A program made the position numbers and the translations under genes. This document shows, piece by piece, positions 9,146 to 19,213 of a DNA stretch of 64,000 nucleotides. Position 1 is the first letter of the stretch, and the number at the start of each line of letters is the position of its first letter. The notes beneath the pieces were generated by a model. It did no database searches. It had not been told where the DNA came from and saw only the letters and a program-made list of their open reading frames with translations. Origin of the DNA: Bacillus sp. IITD106 (GTDB taxonomy: Bacteria; Bacillota; Bacilli; Bacillales; Bacillaceae_C); assembly GCF_019459225.1 (NCBI RefSeq), contig NZ_JAIAZY010000016.1:21499-85498 (forward strand). Direction: 5' to 3'.

Positions 9146-12100
9146 TTAATTCTCTTCTATTTCTTTACGGTTTTTCTTAAGCATCTTCGAAAGTATTTCA
9201 TACACAATCGGTACGATAATAAGGGTTAATAATGTTGAACTTGTTAGACCACCGATTACTGTAATGGCGAGACCTTTTGAAATCATACCGCCTCCGCCTT
9301 CTGCGCCAATCGCTAATGGAATTAGTGCACCAATGGTGGCGATCGCCGTCATAAGGATAGGACGTAAACGAGTGGCACCTGCTTCTAATATCGCTTCGCG
9401 CATATTCATACCGCCGCGTTCCATCCGAACAATTCGGTCTACGAGAACGATGGCATTCGTTACGATTATCCCAATCAACATTAAGAGACCCATCATAACC
9501 GATACTGATATCGTTTCTCCAGCAATGTAAAGTCCCACAAACGCTCCGATGACTGCAAATGGCAAGGAGAACAAAATTGCAAATGGAGCGGTTCCTTCTC
9601 CGAAAGTGACAACGAGGATAAAGTATACGATCGCAATTGCCGCAAGCATTGCTACTCCAAGCTGTGTGAATGTTTCTGCCATATCGGCCGCTACACCACC
9701 AACATCCATCGAAACACCTTTAGGCAAATCAATTTTATCAATTGCTTTATCTACCTCAGAAGTAACCTTTGAAATATCATTTCCAAGGACTGTTCCTGAA
9801 ACTGTTGCATAGTATTCGCCTTTACTGCGTGCCAATGTGTTTAGAGTTGTTCCTTTCTCCACTTTGACAAGATCAGAAAGCGGCATCGTTGTACCCATTG
9901 CTGTTGGGATTTCTGTTTTTAAAATATCATCAACTGATTTTGGCTGTTCTTTTTGTTCTTGTTGAACAATTACGTCCAAAGTGTTCCCATCTTTTTTAAC
10001 AGTCGTCAATACATCTTCCGTTTTATCCGGACTTAACATCATGACAATTTGGCCCGTTGTTAAGCCGTATTGCAGCAATTCATCCTGCTCTACTTTAAAT
10101 GTATACTCGACATATGCATCTTCCGCGCTTGAAGTAACTTTTTCTAATCCATCGTTTTCCTTCATTACCTTTTCAACCATTTTTACAGCATCATTTAATT
10201 TATCTAAATCTTCACTGTAAAATGTGTAGCTAAGTTCATTCGTCGACATCCCCATGGAAGAGAAGTCCTGACTCTTCCATTCACCTGATTGACCAATATT
10301 GGATACATAGTCTTCAATATCCTTGCGAACCTCAGGGAAATTTTCCATATCTGGGTCAAAGATGAGGTACATTAATGCCCCTTTACCTCCGCTGCCCATC
10401 ATCGCTGCCATTGGATCGCCGCTATTGGTTATCGATAATTGAACAATATCAATATCTTTGCGTTTTAATAATTCTTGCTCTACAGCTTCCACATTTGCTA
10501 AAGTCTCGTCCTTCAACTCGCCTGTTGCTGGAGTGTACGTTAAGTACATTACTTTTTCTTCTTCACTGCCCATAAAGCTAAATCCGATTAGCGGAGTTAA
10601 ACAGATGCTTCCGACTAATAATATAATCGAAATAATGGATGTAATGGCTTTATGGTTTAGTGTCCAGTTAAGAATTCCTTTATACCATTTTGCTAACTTG
10701 CCAGCTTCTTTATGACTCTTTTCTGTCTTTTCTCCATATAACTTTTTCTTAAATAAGAAATGGGAAAATGCAGGAACAATTGTGATCGCTACAAGTAACG
10801 AAGCACCTAGTGCAAACGTCATCGTTAATGCGAATGGCATGAACAGCTCGCCAACCATTCCGCCTACAAAAATAAGAGGTGCAAAAACGGCAACCGTTAC
10901 GATCGTAGATGACGAAATCGGCTTGAACATCTCTAACGTTGCTTCACGAATGAGTGCGCGCCCTGTTAATTTCTCTTCTTTTAAATGCAATCTTCGATAA
11001 ATATTTTCTACAACAACGATCGAGTCATCAATAACACGACCAATAGCTACCGTAACCGCTCCAAGCGTCATCATATTCAGTGTAATATCTAACCAATTCA
11101 ATATCATTAATGCCATAAAAATTGAAACTGGGATAGATACGATTGATATCAAGGTCGATTTAAAATCACGCAAAAATAAAAGGATGATTAATACGGCAAT
11201 TAAACCACCAAATAATGCTTTTTCAACCATCGTTTTGATTGAGTCTTCGATTGGCTTACCTTGGTCAAGTGAAACATCAATAATCAGACCATCAATTTTA
11301 GCTTTTTCATCTTTGATTAATTTTTTTACACTGTTTACGACATCAACAGTGTTTGCTTGCTGCCCTTTCACAATTTGAATGGCAATCGCATCTTTACCAT
11401 TTGTACGAGAAACCGATTCTACTTTTCCGACTACATCAATTTTTGCGATTTCACTAAGTTTTACAAATGGAGTTGGATTTGTTTCTGACGGAGTGACAGG
11501 GATAAGCATGTTCTTTAGTTCATTTGCTGTCATGAATTTCCCGTCAATCGCTACTGCTTGTTCCCCTTCTTTAAACTCATATAGACCTAAAGAAACAGAC
11601 ATGTCGCTTGCTTGAATCATTTGCTTTACAGAATCTTCCGTTAGTTCAAGTTCAGCCATTTTTTCTTTATTATAAACAAGCTCAACATCTTCTATATGCT
11701 GCCCTGTAACAGTAGCAGATGCTACACCTTCAATTTTCTCTAGCTTAGGCAGTAAAATATCTTCTACCGTAGAAGTTAATTCTACAATATCTTCTTTATC
11801 ACTACTGACACTAAGTGCAACGACAGGCATCATATTCATATTAATAGCCGTAATGGTTGGCTTTTGTGCGTCCTCTGGCAATTTCACTGCATCCAATGCC
11901 GATTGCAATGCACGCTTCGCCTCATCCATATCGATGCCATATTCATATTCCACTTGGATGCTTGCCATGTTAGAATAGGAATTAGAATAGACGGCTTTAA
12001 CATCTTCCAGGTTCTCAGCCGCTTTCTCTAAAGGCATGGACACATCTTTCATGACCTGTTCTGGAGTGGCTCCAGGATACACTCCCGTTACCATTAAGTA

Positions 12101-12232
12101 CGGAATCGTTATATCTGGAATCGTCTCCGTTTTCATTCGAGTACCTGCATATATTCCAGATACGGTAATAATGATTGTAAGAAGCCAAACGGCTAACTTG
12201 TTTTTCAGTACAAAATTGACTAGACCTTTCAC
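9146..12232 (-). CDS. swrC: RND-family efflux transporter, SwrC (YerP) type
   Basis: The 1028-residue AcrB-like transporter has a first membrane helix near residues 10-27, a first periplasmic-type loop (TIPDITIPYLMVTGVYPGAT is typical of the HAE family) and the helix block near 335-480. A second helix lies near 525-545, followed by the second large loop and the terminal helix block (GIIVTNAIVLVDR is the family motif). The buried Asp-containing helix 4 region DDSIVVVENIYRR is intact. B. subtilis SwrC exports surfactin and confers resistance to it. The divergent gene is a YerO-like TetR regulator, the same arrangement as yerP/yerO in B. subtilis, which supports the call. In Gram-positives it acts in the single membrane without a TolC partner. 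Confidence 0.93.
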   Translation of the reverse strand: MKGLVNFVLKNKLAVWLLTIIITVSGIYAGTRMKTETIPDITIPYLMVTGVYPGATPEQVMKDVSMPLEKAAENLEDVKAVYSNSYSNMASIQVEYEYGIDMDEAKRALQSALDAVKLPEDAQKPTITAINMNMMPVVALSVSSDKEDIVELTSTVEDILLPKLEKIEGVASATVTGQHIEDVELVYNKEKMAELELTEDSVKQMIQASDMSVSLGLYEFKEGEQAVAIDGKFMTANELKNMLIPVTPSETNPTPFVKLSEIAKIDVVGKVESVSRTNGKDAIAIQIVKGQQANTVDVVNSVKKLIKDEKAKIDGLIIDVSLDQGKPIEDSIKTMVEKALFGGLIAVLIILLFLRDFKSTLISIVSIPVSIFMALMILNWLDITLNMMTLGAVTVAIGRVIDDSIVVVENIYRRLHLKEEKLTGRALIREATLEMFKPISSSTIVTVAVFAPLIFVGGMVGELFMPFALTMTFALGASLLVAITIVPAFSHFLFKKKLYGEKTEKSHKEAGKLAKWYKGILNWTLNHKAITSIISIILLVGSICLTPLIGFSFMGSEEEKVMYLTYTPATGELKDETLANVEAVEQELLKRKDIDIVQLSITNSGDPMAAMMGSGGKGALMYLIFDPDMENFPEVRKDIEDYVSNIGQSGEWKSQDFSSMGMSTNELSYTFYSEDLDKLNDAVKMVEKVMKENDGLEKVTSSAEDAYVEYTFKVEQDELLQYGLTTGQIVMMLSPDKTEDVLTTVKKDGNTLDVIVQQEQKEQPKSVDDILKTEIPTAMGTTMPLSDLVKVEKGTTLNTLARSKGEYYATVSGTVLGNDISKVTSEVDKAIDKIDLPKGVSMDVGGVAADMAETFTQLGVAMLAAIAIVYFILVVTFGEGTAPFAILFSLPFAVIGAFVGLYIAGETISVSVMMGLLMLIGIIVTNAIVLVDRIVRMERGGMNMREAILEAGATRLRPILMTAIATIGALIPLAIGAEGGGGMISKGLAITVIGGLTSSTLLTLIIVPIVYEILSKMLKKNRKEIEEN

Positions 12233-12317
12233 AGCTGCTCTCTACCCCCAATTTTCTATTTCTACATGATGGTTTTACCAACACAAAATTGACTTTCGTA
12301 ACCTATTCACTTATAGT

Positions 12318-12335
12318 AATGACTAATCAGTCATT
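12318..12335. promoter_or_regulatory. Palindromic TetR operator between swrC and yerO-like gene
   Basis: AATGACT-AATC-AGTCATT is a perfect inverted repeat in the divergent promoter region, 38 bases before the TetR start and 86 bases before the swrC start. The TGACTnnnnAGTCA core is of the kind bound by QacR/FadR-like TetR repressors. It probably mediates autoregulation and swrC repression. Confidence 0.7.
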
Positions 12336-12372
12336 TGTCAACGTTGAACTATTGGGAGCGGGGAAAATAATC

Positions 12373-13209
12373 ATGATTAAAAAACAATTGATTATGGAAA
12401 AAGCATTGGAACTGTTTGCAAAACAAGGATTTGAGGCTACATCCGTTCAACAAATTACGGATCATTGCGGCATCTCTAAAGGTGCTTTTTATCTATCATT
12501 TAAATCGAAGGACGAGTTGATTTTAACATTAATTGACCATTTCATGATGGAAATCACCTCTGACATTGACTATATAGTCAAAAATTCAAAAAACGATCGT
12601 TTATTGTATGATTTTTACAATGCCACGTATCGTTATTTTTATAAACATTTGGATTTCGCAAAAATTTTTATAAAGGAACAAACGCAAACGTTCAATAAAG
12701 AATTCATTATAAAAATGCGCTACTATGATAAGTTGCACGAAAAAACCATATTAACGATGATTGAACGTTTATATGGAGAGGAAGTAAAACATACAAAATA
12801 TGATTTAATTTATTGCATAAAAGCTTTCATGAAAATGTATGGAGAATTTTTCTTATCCAAACACATTACTGTCGATTTCGATTTGCTTGCCGAAACGCTT
12901 GTTGAAAAGACGAATATTTTAGCTAAGCATATGAAAATATCGTTCGTTTCAGAAGATTATAGGAAATTGAATGACTATGAGACTAATGTAGTTATGACGA
13001 AAGAACAGATTGTTGAAATGATTGAACGAAAAATGGAAGAAATGGAAGAATCAATTGAAAAAGAGTCATTAATGTTACTTAAAGAGCAGCTTATAGAACC
13101 AACTCTAAGTCCTGCTATTGTAAAGGGTCTATTTGAAAATATTCGAAATCACCCTCATTGCAAATGGATTGCTTATTTGCTGCGAGATTATTATAAGGAG
13201 ATTTTATAG
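12373..13209 (+). CDS. yerO: TetR-family regulator, YerO-like
   Basis: The 278-residue protein starts at ATG 12373; the upstream in-frame extension would cover the operator and has no ribosome site. The N-terminal HTH is textbook TetR (ALELFAKQGFEATSVQQITD, then CGISKGAFYLSFKSKDELI). The protein is longer than usual TetR (about 200 residues) and ends with a charged helical segment (MIERKMEEMEESIEKESLML) plus a compact tail; B. subtilis YerO is similarly long. It is divergent from swrC, so it is the likely repressor of the pump. A YlmD-like gene starts 14 bases downstream. Confidence 0.9.
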   Translation: MIKKQLIMEKALELFAKQGFEATSVQQITDHCGISKGAFYLSFKSKDELILTLIDHFMMEITSDIDYIVKNSKNDRLLYDFYNATYRYFYKHLDFAKIFIKEQTQTFNKEFIIKMRYYDKLHEKTILTMIERLYGEEVKHTKYDLIYCIKAFMKMYGEFFLSKHITVDFDLLAETLVEKTNILAKHMKISFVSEDYRKLNDYETNVVMTKEQIVEMIERKMEEMEESIEKESLMLLKEQLIEPTLSPAIVKGLFENIRNHPHCKWIAYLLRDYYKEIL

Positions 13210-13223
13210 AAGGTGGTGGCCAT

Positions 13224-13985
13224 ATGAAAACAAAGCTTTATATTAACGATGGAAAAGTGATAGCTGGTATAACGCTTAAGGACGAATCGGAACCTGAAGG
13301 CAATAACATGGCCCTTCATGCGTGCGATAATCTTGAACAAGTATTGGAAAACCGTAAAAAGTTAGCTGCTAGTTTAAATTGCGGGTTGGACGACTTTGTG
13401 TGTGCGAAGCAAACCCATAGCGCGAATTTTCATCGAGTAGAGCTTGAGGACAAAGGAAGAGGCGCTCTCCAAATGGAAACCGCTATTCCCGACACGGACG
13501 CCTTGTACACTTACGAGCCAAATCTATTGTTATGCAGCTTTAATGCCGACTGTGTTCCAGTGATTTTTTATCATGAAGGAACGGGTATTGTTGGTGTCAT
13601 TCATTCTGGATGGCAAGGCTCTGTTAAAGAAATCACGTTAAAGCTTTTTAAGCATTTAATTAAAGAGGAAAATTGCGATCCATGTGATTTTCATGTTCAA
13701 ATTTGCCCTGCACTAAGTCAGGAAAAATTTGAAGTCGACGAGGACGTATATATAAAATTTAAAGATCTTGGTTATGCGGATGATTTTATTTATTATAATG
13801 AACAGACAAACAAATATCATATTGACAATCAGCTAACGGTGAAAAAACAGTGTATGCTAGCAGGCGTTCCCGAAGAGCAGATTACGATTGACCGAACGTG
13901 TACGTATGTAAGTGAAGAGGGCTTTTCTTATCGTCAAGATAAACAATGCGGAAGACATCTTTGTTTTATTATGAAAAAAGAGTAA
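13224..13985 (+). CDS. Laccase-domain (YfiH/YlmD/PgeF family) protein
   Basis: The 253-residue member of the COG1496 family has the metal-binding residues of the group: His in AKQTHSANF (around residue 71), Cys in NADCVPV (around 112) and His in VIHSGWQGS (around 129). Members act as purine nucleoside phosphorylases/adenosine deaminases in vitro and have been linked to peptidoglycan editing in E. coli. Bacilli normally carry ylmD in the division cluster, so this looks like a second, unlinked copy. It is 14 bases after the TetR gene and so cotranscribed with it; the reason for that pairing is not known. Confidence 0.9.
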   Translation: MKTKLYINDGKVIAGITLKDESEPEGNNMALHACDNLEQVLENRKKLAASLNCGLDDFVCAKQTHSANFHRVELEDKGRGALQMETAIPDTDALYTYEPNLLLCSFNADCVPVIFYHEGTGIVGVIHSGWQGSVKEITLKLFKHLIKEENCDPCDFHVQICPALSQEKFEVDEDVYIKFKDLGYADDFIYYNEQTNKYHIDNQLTVKKQCMLAGVPEEQITIDRTCTYVSEEGFSYRQDKQCGRHLCFIMKKE

Positions 13986-14012
13986 AAGTCGCGAGCTCGC
14001 GACTTTTTTATT
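13985..14012 (+). terminator. Intrinsic terminator after laccase-domain gene
   Basis: The perfect palindrome AAAGTCGCGAG/CTCGCGACTTT, followed by TTTTATTT, starts at the stop codon. Confidence 0.85.
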
Positions 14013-14111
14013 TCAACAATTGTTTCCAAATTCTCCACAATTCCATTTAACATTTCAACAAATAGTATGGAATTTTCACCAAATGTTATCTATCTCAAAA
14101 AGAAAAGTAAT

Positions 14112-15572
14112 CTACGTACCACAATACGTTCGATAAGGAGTAGCCGACTTGGGCATAACGGCATATTCTTCTTGTTCTGCTGAGTATTCGTAAGGACTTG
14201 AAATCACCGTCAAAAGGCGCTCCATCACGCTATAGTCTCCATGCTCAACGGCCGCTTCCAAAGCTTCTTCCACTCGATGATTCCGTGGAATTACCGCCGG
14301 GTTGCTATTCTTCATTAATTCTTTCGAAGCATCTTTTGATTCTGGCTGTCTTTCGAGTCTAGCAAGCCATTTTTCCTTCCACTGAGTAAATTCTCTGGAT
14401 TCACATATACCCTCTTCCTCCTGCGTGTCAAATGTTAATGCACGGAAGGTATTTGTATAATCAGTATGTTGATCTTTCATTATGTTAAGAAGATCCTCGA
14501 ATAATGCTTCGTCTGCTTTTTCTTCGTTAAAAATGCCAAGTTTTGCTCTCATTCCAGCGAACCAATGCTCATAATAAAACGAACTGAAATTTGATATCTT
14601 TTCCTGAGCTATTTCAATCGCCTTTTCCTGCTTCTCATCTAATAGCGGTAATAGCGTTTCTGCAAAGCGCGACAGATTCCACGCACCAATATACGGTTGG
14701 TTTCCATAGGCGTAGCGCCCTTGAATGTCAATGGAGCTAAATACAGTAGCTGGGTCATACGTATCCATAAAAGCGCATGGACCATAATCAATCGTCTCCC
14801 CGCTTATCGTCATATTGTCGGTGTTCATTACGCCATGGATAAATCCAACGAGCTGCCATTTAGCGATAAGTTCAGCTTGAAGTTTGATTACTTCCTCAAG
14901 AAATGCAATATATCGATTTTCTTTAGAAGCAATATCCGGATAATGGCGCTCTATCGCATAATCAGCTAAGCTTCGAAGCTCATCTACTGTTCCCCATTGC
15001 GCTGCGTATTCAAATGTACCAACACGCAGATGGCTGGCCGCCACGCGGGTCAGAATAGCGCCCGGAAGCTCAGTTTCTCGGATAATCGACTCACCCGTTG
15101 TCACTACCGCTAAACTCCGAGTAGTAGGGATTCGGAGAGCATGCATTGCTTCGCTAATAATATATTCACGCAGCATGGGACCAAGTGCCGCTCGCCCATC
15201 ACCTCCGCGAGAATAGCGGGTTCTACCTGAGCCTTTTAGTTGGATATCAAACCGCTCATCTCGTGGTGTAATCTGCTCTCCTAGCAATACAGCACGACCA
15301 TCCCCCAACATCGTAAAGTTTCCAAATTGATGCCCTGCATACGCTTGAGCAATTGGCGAAGCCCCCTCAGGAATTTTATTTCCAGCAAACACTGCTACAC
15401 CATCTTCGCTTTGCAAAGCCTCGATATTCAAACCGAGGGATTTGGCTAATGAGTGATTGAGGATGACTAATTTGGGTAAGCTTACAGGAGTGGGATTTGT
15501 GCTTGCAAAAAATGAACTTGGCAGTTTCGAATAACTATTGTCTAAGTTCCATCCTGCATTATTTTTAGTCAT
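14112..15572 (-). CDS. selO: Protein adenylyltransferase SelO (YdiU/UPF0061)
   Basis: This 486-residue pseudokinase transfers AMP to Ser/Thr/Tyr of target proteins, with a role in redox stress. Family signatures are strong: [20 protein letters not shown], the [23 protein letters not shown]-binding block, AVVTTGESI, and [20 protein letters not shown] with [16 protein letters not shown], which carries the metal-binding Asn and Asp. The start at 15572 follows AAGGAGA; the in-frame ATG at 15602 lacks a site. It ends YRTYCGT, the usual family C-terminus, so it is full length. It is a stand-alone gene. Confidence 0.95.
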   Translation of the reverse strand: MTKNNAGWNLDNSYSKLPSSFFASTNPTPVSLPKLVILNHSLAKSLGLNIEALQSEDGVAVFAGNKIPEGASPIAQAYAGHQFGNFTMLGDGRAVLLGEQITPRDERFDIQLKGSGRTRYSRGGDGRAALGPMLREYIISEAMHALRIPTTRSLAVVTTGESIIRETELPGAILTRVAASHLRVGTFEYAAQWGTVDELRSLADYAIERHYPDIASKENRYIAFLEEVIKLQAELIAKWQLVGFIHGVMNTDNMTISGETIDYGPCAFMDTYDPATVFSSIDIQGRYAYGNQPYIGAWNLSRFAETLLPLLDEKQEKAIEIAQEKISNFSSFYYEHWFAGMRAKLGIFNEEKADEALFEDLLNIMKDQHTDYTNTFRALTFDTQEEEGICESREFTQWKEKWLARLERQPESKDASKELMKNSNPAVIPRNHRVEEALEAAVEHGDYSVMERLLTVISSPYEYSAEQEEYAVMPKSATPYRTYCGT

Positions 15573-15711
15573 AGACTCTCCTTTTAAAAAGTAATTTTCC
15601 ACACCATCATAAATAATATTATACCCTTCTAAAACAATGAATACGCTGTTTCCGAATCAAAGAATAATGTTAAGATTTGGTCCAACATCAGAAAGCAGTT
15701 AGGAAAATCCC

Positions 15712-16254
15712 CTACTTATCAGGTAGTATTTTTGGAGATATTTCATGCCCAAACCATACAATCAAGACGGTGATAATTCCAAATGGAAGACTCATCATTA
15801 TATCCATCATGCCGACGATATTTTCAGCTAAAAAACGATAAAATAGATATAAAGAATACGGAAGCGTCACAAGTAACGCACTTCCTACACCAAGTGCATA
15901 TGTTCCAAAAAATATAGTTTGTCCGACATGAGAAAAAACATGAAGAAAAATAATGACATTTAACCCTAAGAATAAATGATACATATCTTTCTCTGCAGCG
16001 AGATAGGAAGCTATGATGTATAAAATGAATTGCATAAATACAGGAATTGAAAATCTCGCCGCTGTTGTTTTTGATAAATCATAAAATAATGTTTTCATCC
16101 TATTTGGCACTTTCGGTTCTACTTTCGAAAAGTTTTTCTTAAACCATGATTCTACAAAAATTATTTCTTCAAAATCATGCAGTAAAAATGTTATTGGGAA
16201 AAGCCAAATTAATGTTGTTAAGCTAATATTCGCATTCATCCATTCAAGCATCAT
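15712..16254 (-). CDS. HXXEE-domain membrane protein
   Basis: The 180-residue integral membrane protein has four or five hydrophobic helices (near 12-28, 65-85, 92-112, 118-140, 150-165). The family motif HDFEE sits in the first helix region (FLLHDFEEIIF, residues 26-36), which identifies the HXXEE domain group. The His and paired Glu could bind a metal, but no function is established for the family. The nearest neighbours are unrelated and it appears monocistronic. Confidence 0.85.
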   Translation of the reverse strand: MMLEWMNANISLTTLIWLFPITFLLHDFEEIIFVESWFKKNFSKVEPKVPNRMKTLFYDLSKTTAARFSIPVFMQFILYIIASYLAAEKDMYHLFLGLNVIIFLHVFSHVGQTIFFGTYALGVGSALLVTLPYSLYLFYRFLAENIVGMMDIMMSLPFGIITVLIVWFGHEISPKILPDK

Positions 16255-16374
16255 CGAAATCCCCTTTATATATCCTCTATAACTTTTACAGCTCCATCAT
16301 AATGGTGAATTTCTTTTTTACAAGCCACTTATGTAATTCCATATACAAATTCGAAAAACCTTCCCGAATTAATA

Positions 16375-16407
16375 CAAAAGAATCGCCCACTAGTGACGAT
16401 TCTTTTG
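16375..16407 (-). terminator. Intrinsic terminator after sugar isomerase-like gene
   Basis: The 11-bp stem CAAAAGAATCG/CGATTCTTTTG begins four bases after the stop codon of the minus-strand gene. The A-rich/T-rich arms supply the U tract. Confidence 0.75.
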
Positions 16408-16410
16408 GTA

Positions 16411-17304
16411 TTAACTATGTTTTCTTAATAGGTCAATTGTCTTCTGAACCCCTTCTCTTTGATCACCAGGGCCTTCAAATTCTACGGAATAGTATCCGTC
16501 GTAATGATGCTTTTTCGCGATTTCCATGCACTTGCCAAAATCAAATTGGACATGGCTTCCATCTTCGTTGAATTCATATGTTTTTGCATGAACCAAGATA
16601 GGATTGTTAAAAATCATATCAATTGCTTCGTAACGGATTTCCGGATCAAAATTTCCAAAGTCAGGGCATATTCTGAAGTTCGGATGATTCACCATTTCAA
16701 AAAGCTTTATGATATTCTTTGGATCTGCCGACATGCCACCGTGGTTTTCTAAAACTAGTGCAACACCTTTCGTCTCGGCATATTCAGCAAGTTCCCTATA
16801 AGAATCGGCTGTTATAGTAAGGTCGAAAACGCCTTCTGGCTGCTGACCAGTATTGACTCTCGCACCTTTACTTCCTAAATAGGCTGCAACATCAATCCAT
16901 GATTTGATAACCTCTAAGTCCGATTTGCGTTTTTCTTCATCCAAACCAGAAATATTACCATAATCAATTGGCATATTAAGCACTTTGACTCCATACTTTT
17001 CGAGAGCTGCTTTTACGTCATCCAGGTTTTTCGGCTTGTTCAGGCTCACATTCTCCATGACCTCCATAAAGCCGCCAATTGCTTGTTGAATTTTTTCAGG
17101 ATCTTTATCAGGGTTACTAAATTGTTCAAGCGCAAATTTCATTTTTTCAGCGCTTTCAGAATCCAAGTCGCCAACCATCCAATGGACCATTTCAACTGCG
17201 TCTGCTCCAAATTCCTCTTTTACAACGCGAACGAAATCTACCATCGTCATTCCTTTTTCGATAAATTCCTTATTCATGCTCCAGCTTGATATACCGATTT
17301 TCAT
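16411..17304 (-). CDS. Sugar phosphate isomerase/epimerase (xylose isomerase-like TIM barrel)
   Basis: The 297-residue TIM barrel of the AP-endonuclease-2/xylose isomerase-like superfamily begins KIGISSWSMN. Metal-ligand motifs are visible: Glu in GVALVLENHGG (about residue 186), Asp and Asn in RICPDFGNFD (about 222), His in ILVHAKTYEF (about 244) and Glu in GYYSVEFEGPGD near the C-terminus. The likely reaction is epimerisation or isomerisation of a sugar, keto acid or inositol derivative. It is monocistronic with its own terminator, so the substrate cannot be inferred from context. Confidence 0.85.
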   Translation of the reverse strand: MKIGISSWSMNKEFIEKGMTMVDFVRVVKEEFGADAVEMVHWMVGDLDSESAEKMKFALEQFSNPDKDPEKIQQAIGGFMEVMENVSLNKPKNLDDVKAALEKYGVKVLNMPIDYGNISGLDEEKRKSDLEVIKSWIDVAAYLGSKGARVNTGQQPEGVFDLTITADSYRELAEYAETKGVALVLENHGGMSADPKNIIKLFEMVNHPNFRICPDFGNFDPEIRYEAIDMIFNNPILVHAKTYEFNEDGSHVQFDFGKCMEIAKKHHYDGYYSVEFEGPGDQREGVQKTIDLLRKHS

Positions 17305-17458
17305 ACGCCATTCCTCCCCTAATTATGTAGATTCTATTAACATCATACCAATTCTCCAATTATTTTGTCCTGTTTGAAAAAGAATTTTCTTCGTATTTAT
17401 TTTATAAGATTCTTTCTCTTAATTGCGTTCCCTTTTTAAAAGTCTTCAGTTTCAAATA

Positions 17459-17880
17459 TTAATTTTCGCTATCCAATATTTCTTCTGGACTATAAAATTC
17501 ACGTGATAAACGTTTGAAATGTCTTCCATTCCATGTCACAATCGGAATATCCTTCTTTATGCTTGCAATATAAGCATCTATAAAATCAACATTCTCTTCG
17601 GCGTAAACATCTAATGACTACAAAATAGCCTTATTTTCTAATTCCAGAAATGGCAAACTAAAGAGTTTTGTCAATCCATCTCTAATCATGAACCGATCAA
17701 ACTTATAAACTCCCTTTAACACCCAACAACATTCAGCGGCTACTATAGTTGGAATGAATAACTTGATGTTTTCTTTTTGGGCATAAATAAAAAAATCCTT
17801 CGCCGAGTTGGCCGTATCTACAGGTTGTCCAGTTGCAATCCTCAATAGAATATTTGCATCAGCATCATAAATTTGCCCAT
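17459..17880 (-). pseudogene. VapC-type PIN-domain toxin, broken by frameshift and stop
   Basis: Three frame segments together give a complete PIN toxin. An ATG at 17880 abuts the antitoxin stop (TAAATG). After ATG GGC AAA one A appears to be missing, so the frame shifts; the intended reading is MGK-IYDADANILLRIATGQ. The PIN frame then runs to a TAG at 17618-17620 after LELENKAIL and continues in the same frame to 17459 with SLDVYAEENVDFIDAYIAS, a TWNGRHFKRLSREF tail and a proper stop. The acidic residues (Asp near the start, Glu in AAECCWVL, Asp in VDFIDAY) survive. With two separate lesions it cannot make toxin unless both are sequencing errors. Confidence 0.85.
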
Positions 17881-18156
17881 TTATATATCTCCTTCTTGAT
17901 CAATCCTTTGTTTTTTAGAAAAGGATTCTAAAGCCTTTTCTCTTTCTTCTTCAAATGGTAATACACTTTCGACTTTAAATCTTCCAAAAACATCATCAAT
18001 CGAGGTTTGCTTAACTACCTTAATTTTTATGTTTTCTGCATCATCAGTAAGGTAAACTAATTTATCACCGGGAGTAATGTTATATTGATTTCGAATCTTT
18101 ACAGGGATTGTTATCTGTCCCTCTTCAGTAACTGTACTAAGTATTCTCTCTTCCAC
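17881..18156 (-). CDS. SpoVT/AbrB-type antitoxin (VapB)
   Basis: The 91-residue protein has an N-terminal AbrB-like swapped-hairpin DNA-binding domain (LSTVTEEGQITIPVKIRNQY, then NITPGDKLVYLTDD) and a C-terminal acidic/helical tail that would wrap the PIN toxin. Its stop codon directly abuts the toxin start, typical of translational coupling. The partner toxin is inactivated, so this is an orphan antitoxin that could still autoregulate or neutralise related toxins. Confidence 0.88.
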   Translation of the reverse strand: MEERILSTVTEEGQITIPVKIRNQYNITPGDKLVYLTDDAENIKIKVVKQTSIDDVFGRFKVESVLPFEEEREKALESFSKKQRIDQEGDI

Positions 18157-18257
18157 ATTACTTCACTCCTTTTCCTTACATTAATTATTCCTTACTTAAT
18201 TATAATCCATTACATATTGCTTATAGAATTACAATATAGTTGTATATTTTTTGTACT

Positions 18258-18289
18258 AAAAAACCGTCCTATCATTTTAGGACGATTTA
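18258..18289 (-). terminator. Intrinsic terminator after TolB-like gene
   Basis: Reading the minus strand, CGTCCTA/TAGGACG is followed by GGTTTTTTAG. It lies about 45 bases after the TolB-like stop. Confidence 0.75.
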
Positions 18290-18334
18290 AATGTACCATT
18301 CTTCCTTAATACAGAAACCAATAGCTGTACCCAA

Positions 18335-19213
18335 TCAAGTAAGTTCATAACTCACGAAAGCCAATTGCTTACTATCCGGTGACCAAGAATTCACATTAAT
18401 CGTCCCTTGCCCGCCAAACAGTTCCACAAGCAAACGAGATTCGCCGCCCGAACTAGACATTAATCGTAATTCAACGTCTTTATTCGGTGGATGATCTCCA
18501 GGTTCGACATCTCCTTTTCGATAAGCGATATAGGCTACATTTTTACCATCAGGAGACACGTGCGGGAACCAGTTATTGCTTTCTTCAAATGTCATTTGTG
18601 TTTGCTCGCTGCCATCCGCATTCATACGCCAAATCTGCATAAGCCCTGAGCGCGTTGAGTTGAACCAAATATGTTTTCCATCGGGAGAATATTCCGGCCC
18701 ATCATCAAGTCCTGGAAAATCAGTTAGCTGCTTTTCTTCTCCTCCCGTTGCCGGAATCGTATAAATATCGTATTGCCCATTACGTTCAGCACAATATGCC
18801 AACGTCTTTCCATCAGGTGACCAACCGTGCAAATAAGAAGGTGCCATCGGCGTTATAAGCGTCGGGTTCCCACCCTCAATTGGTAAAATATAAATACGGG
18901 ATTGACGGTCTTCCAATGTGTGATGGCTGACAGCAATATGAGATTCATCAGGAGATAAAACATGATCATTATTGCAAAAATTAGCAAACCCTGAATCGAT
19001 CACAGTGTTTTCGAGAGTATGGATATCGAAAGAGTAAAGTAGCCCTCCACTGTTATAAATCAGCTTGTCTTCGCGAGTCCAATTCGGCGCCTCAATTACA
19101 TAATCAAATGCAGCCAATGTTTTTCTCTCGCCCGTTTCTACATTTATGATTTCAAGAAAACTTTTTGTGTTTTCACGCATTTGAAAGCCAGATGGTTTTT
19201 TTAAAGTATCCAT
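18335..19213 (-). CDS. TolB-like beta-propeller protein (WD40/PD40 repeats)
   Basis: The 292-residue cytoplasmic protein is built of PD40-type repeats. SPDGK/SPDSK signatures recur ([69 protein letters not shown]), giving about six blades. There is no signal peptide. The start at 19213 follows AAGGAGA; an in-frame ATG 21 bases earlier is less well placed. Propellers of this type bind ligands or proteins; no enzymatic motif is visible. A terminator follows the gene. Confidence 0.88.
   Translation of the reverse strand: MDTLKKPSGFQMRENTKSFLEIINVETGERKTLAAFDYVIEAPNWTREDKLIYNSGGLLYSFDIHTLENTVIDSGFANFCNNDHVLSPDESHIAVSHHTLEDRQSRIYILPIEGGNPTLITPMAPSYLHGWSPDGKTLAYCAERNGQYDIYTIPATGGEEKQLTDFPGLDDGPEYSPDGKHIWFNSTRSGLMQIWRMNADGSEQTQMTFEESNNWFPHVSPDGKNVAYIAYRKGDVEPGDHPPNKDVELRLMSSSGGESRLLVELFGGQGTINVNSWSPDSKQLAFVSYELT

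Noticed and set aside
9264..11615. Several plus-strand open frames of 60-90 codons across this stretch
   Set aside because: All lie antisense to the SwrC-type gene, have no ribosome sites and unusual composition; they are shadows of its codon pattern.
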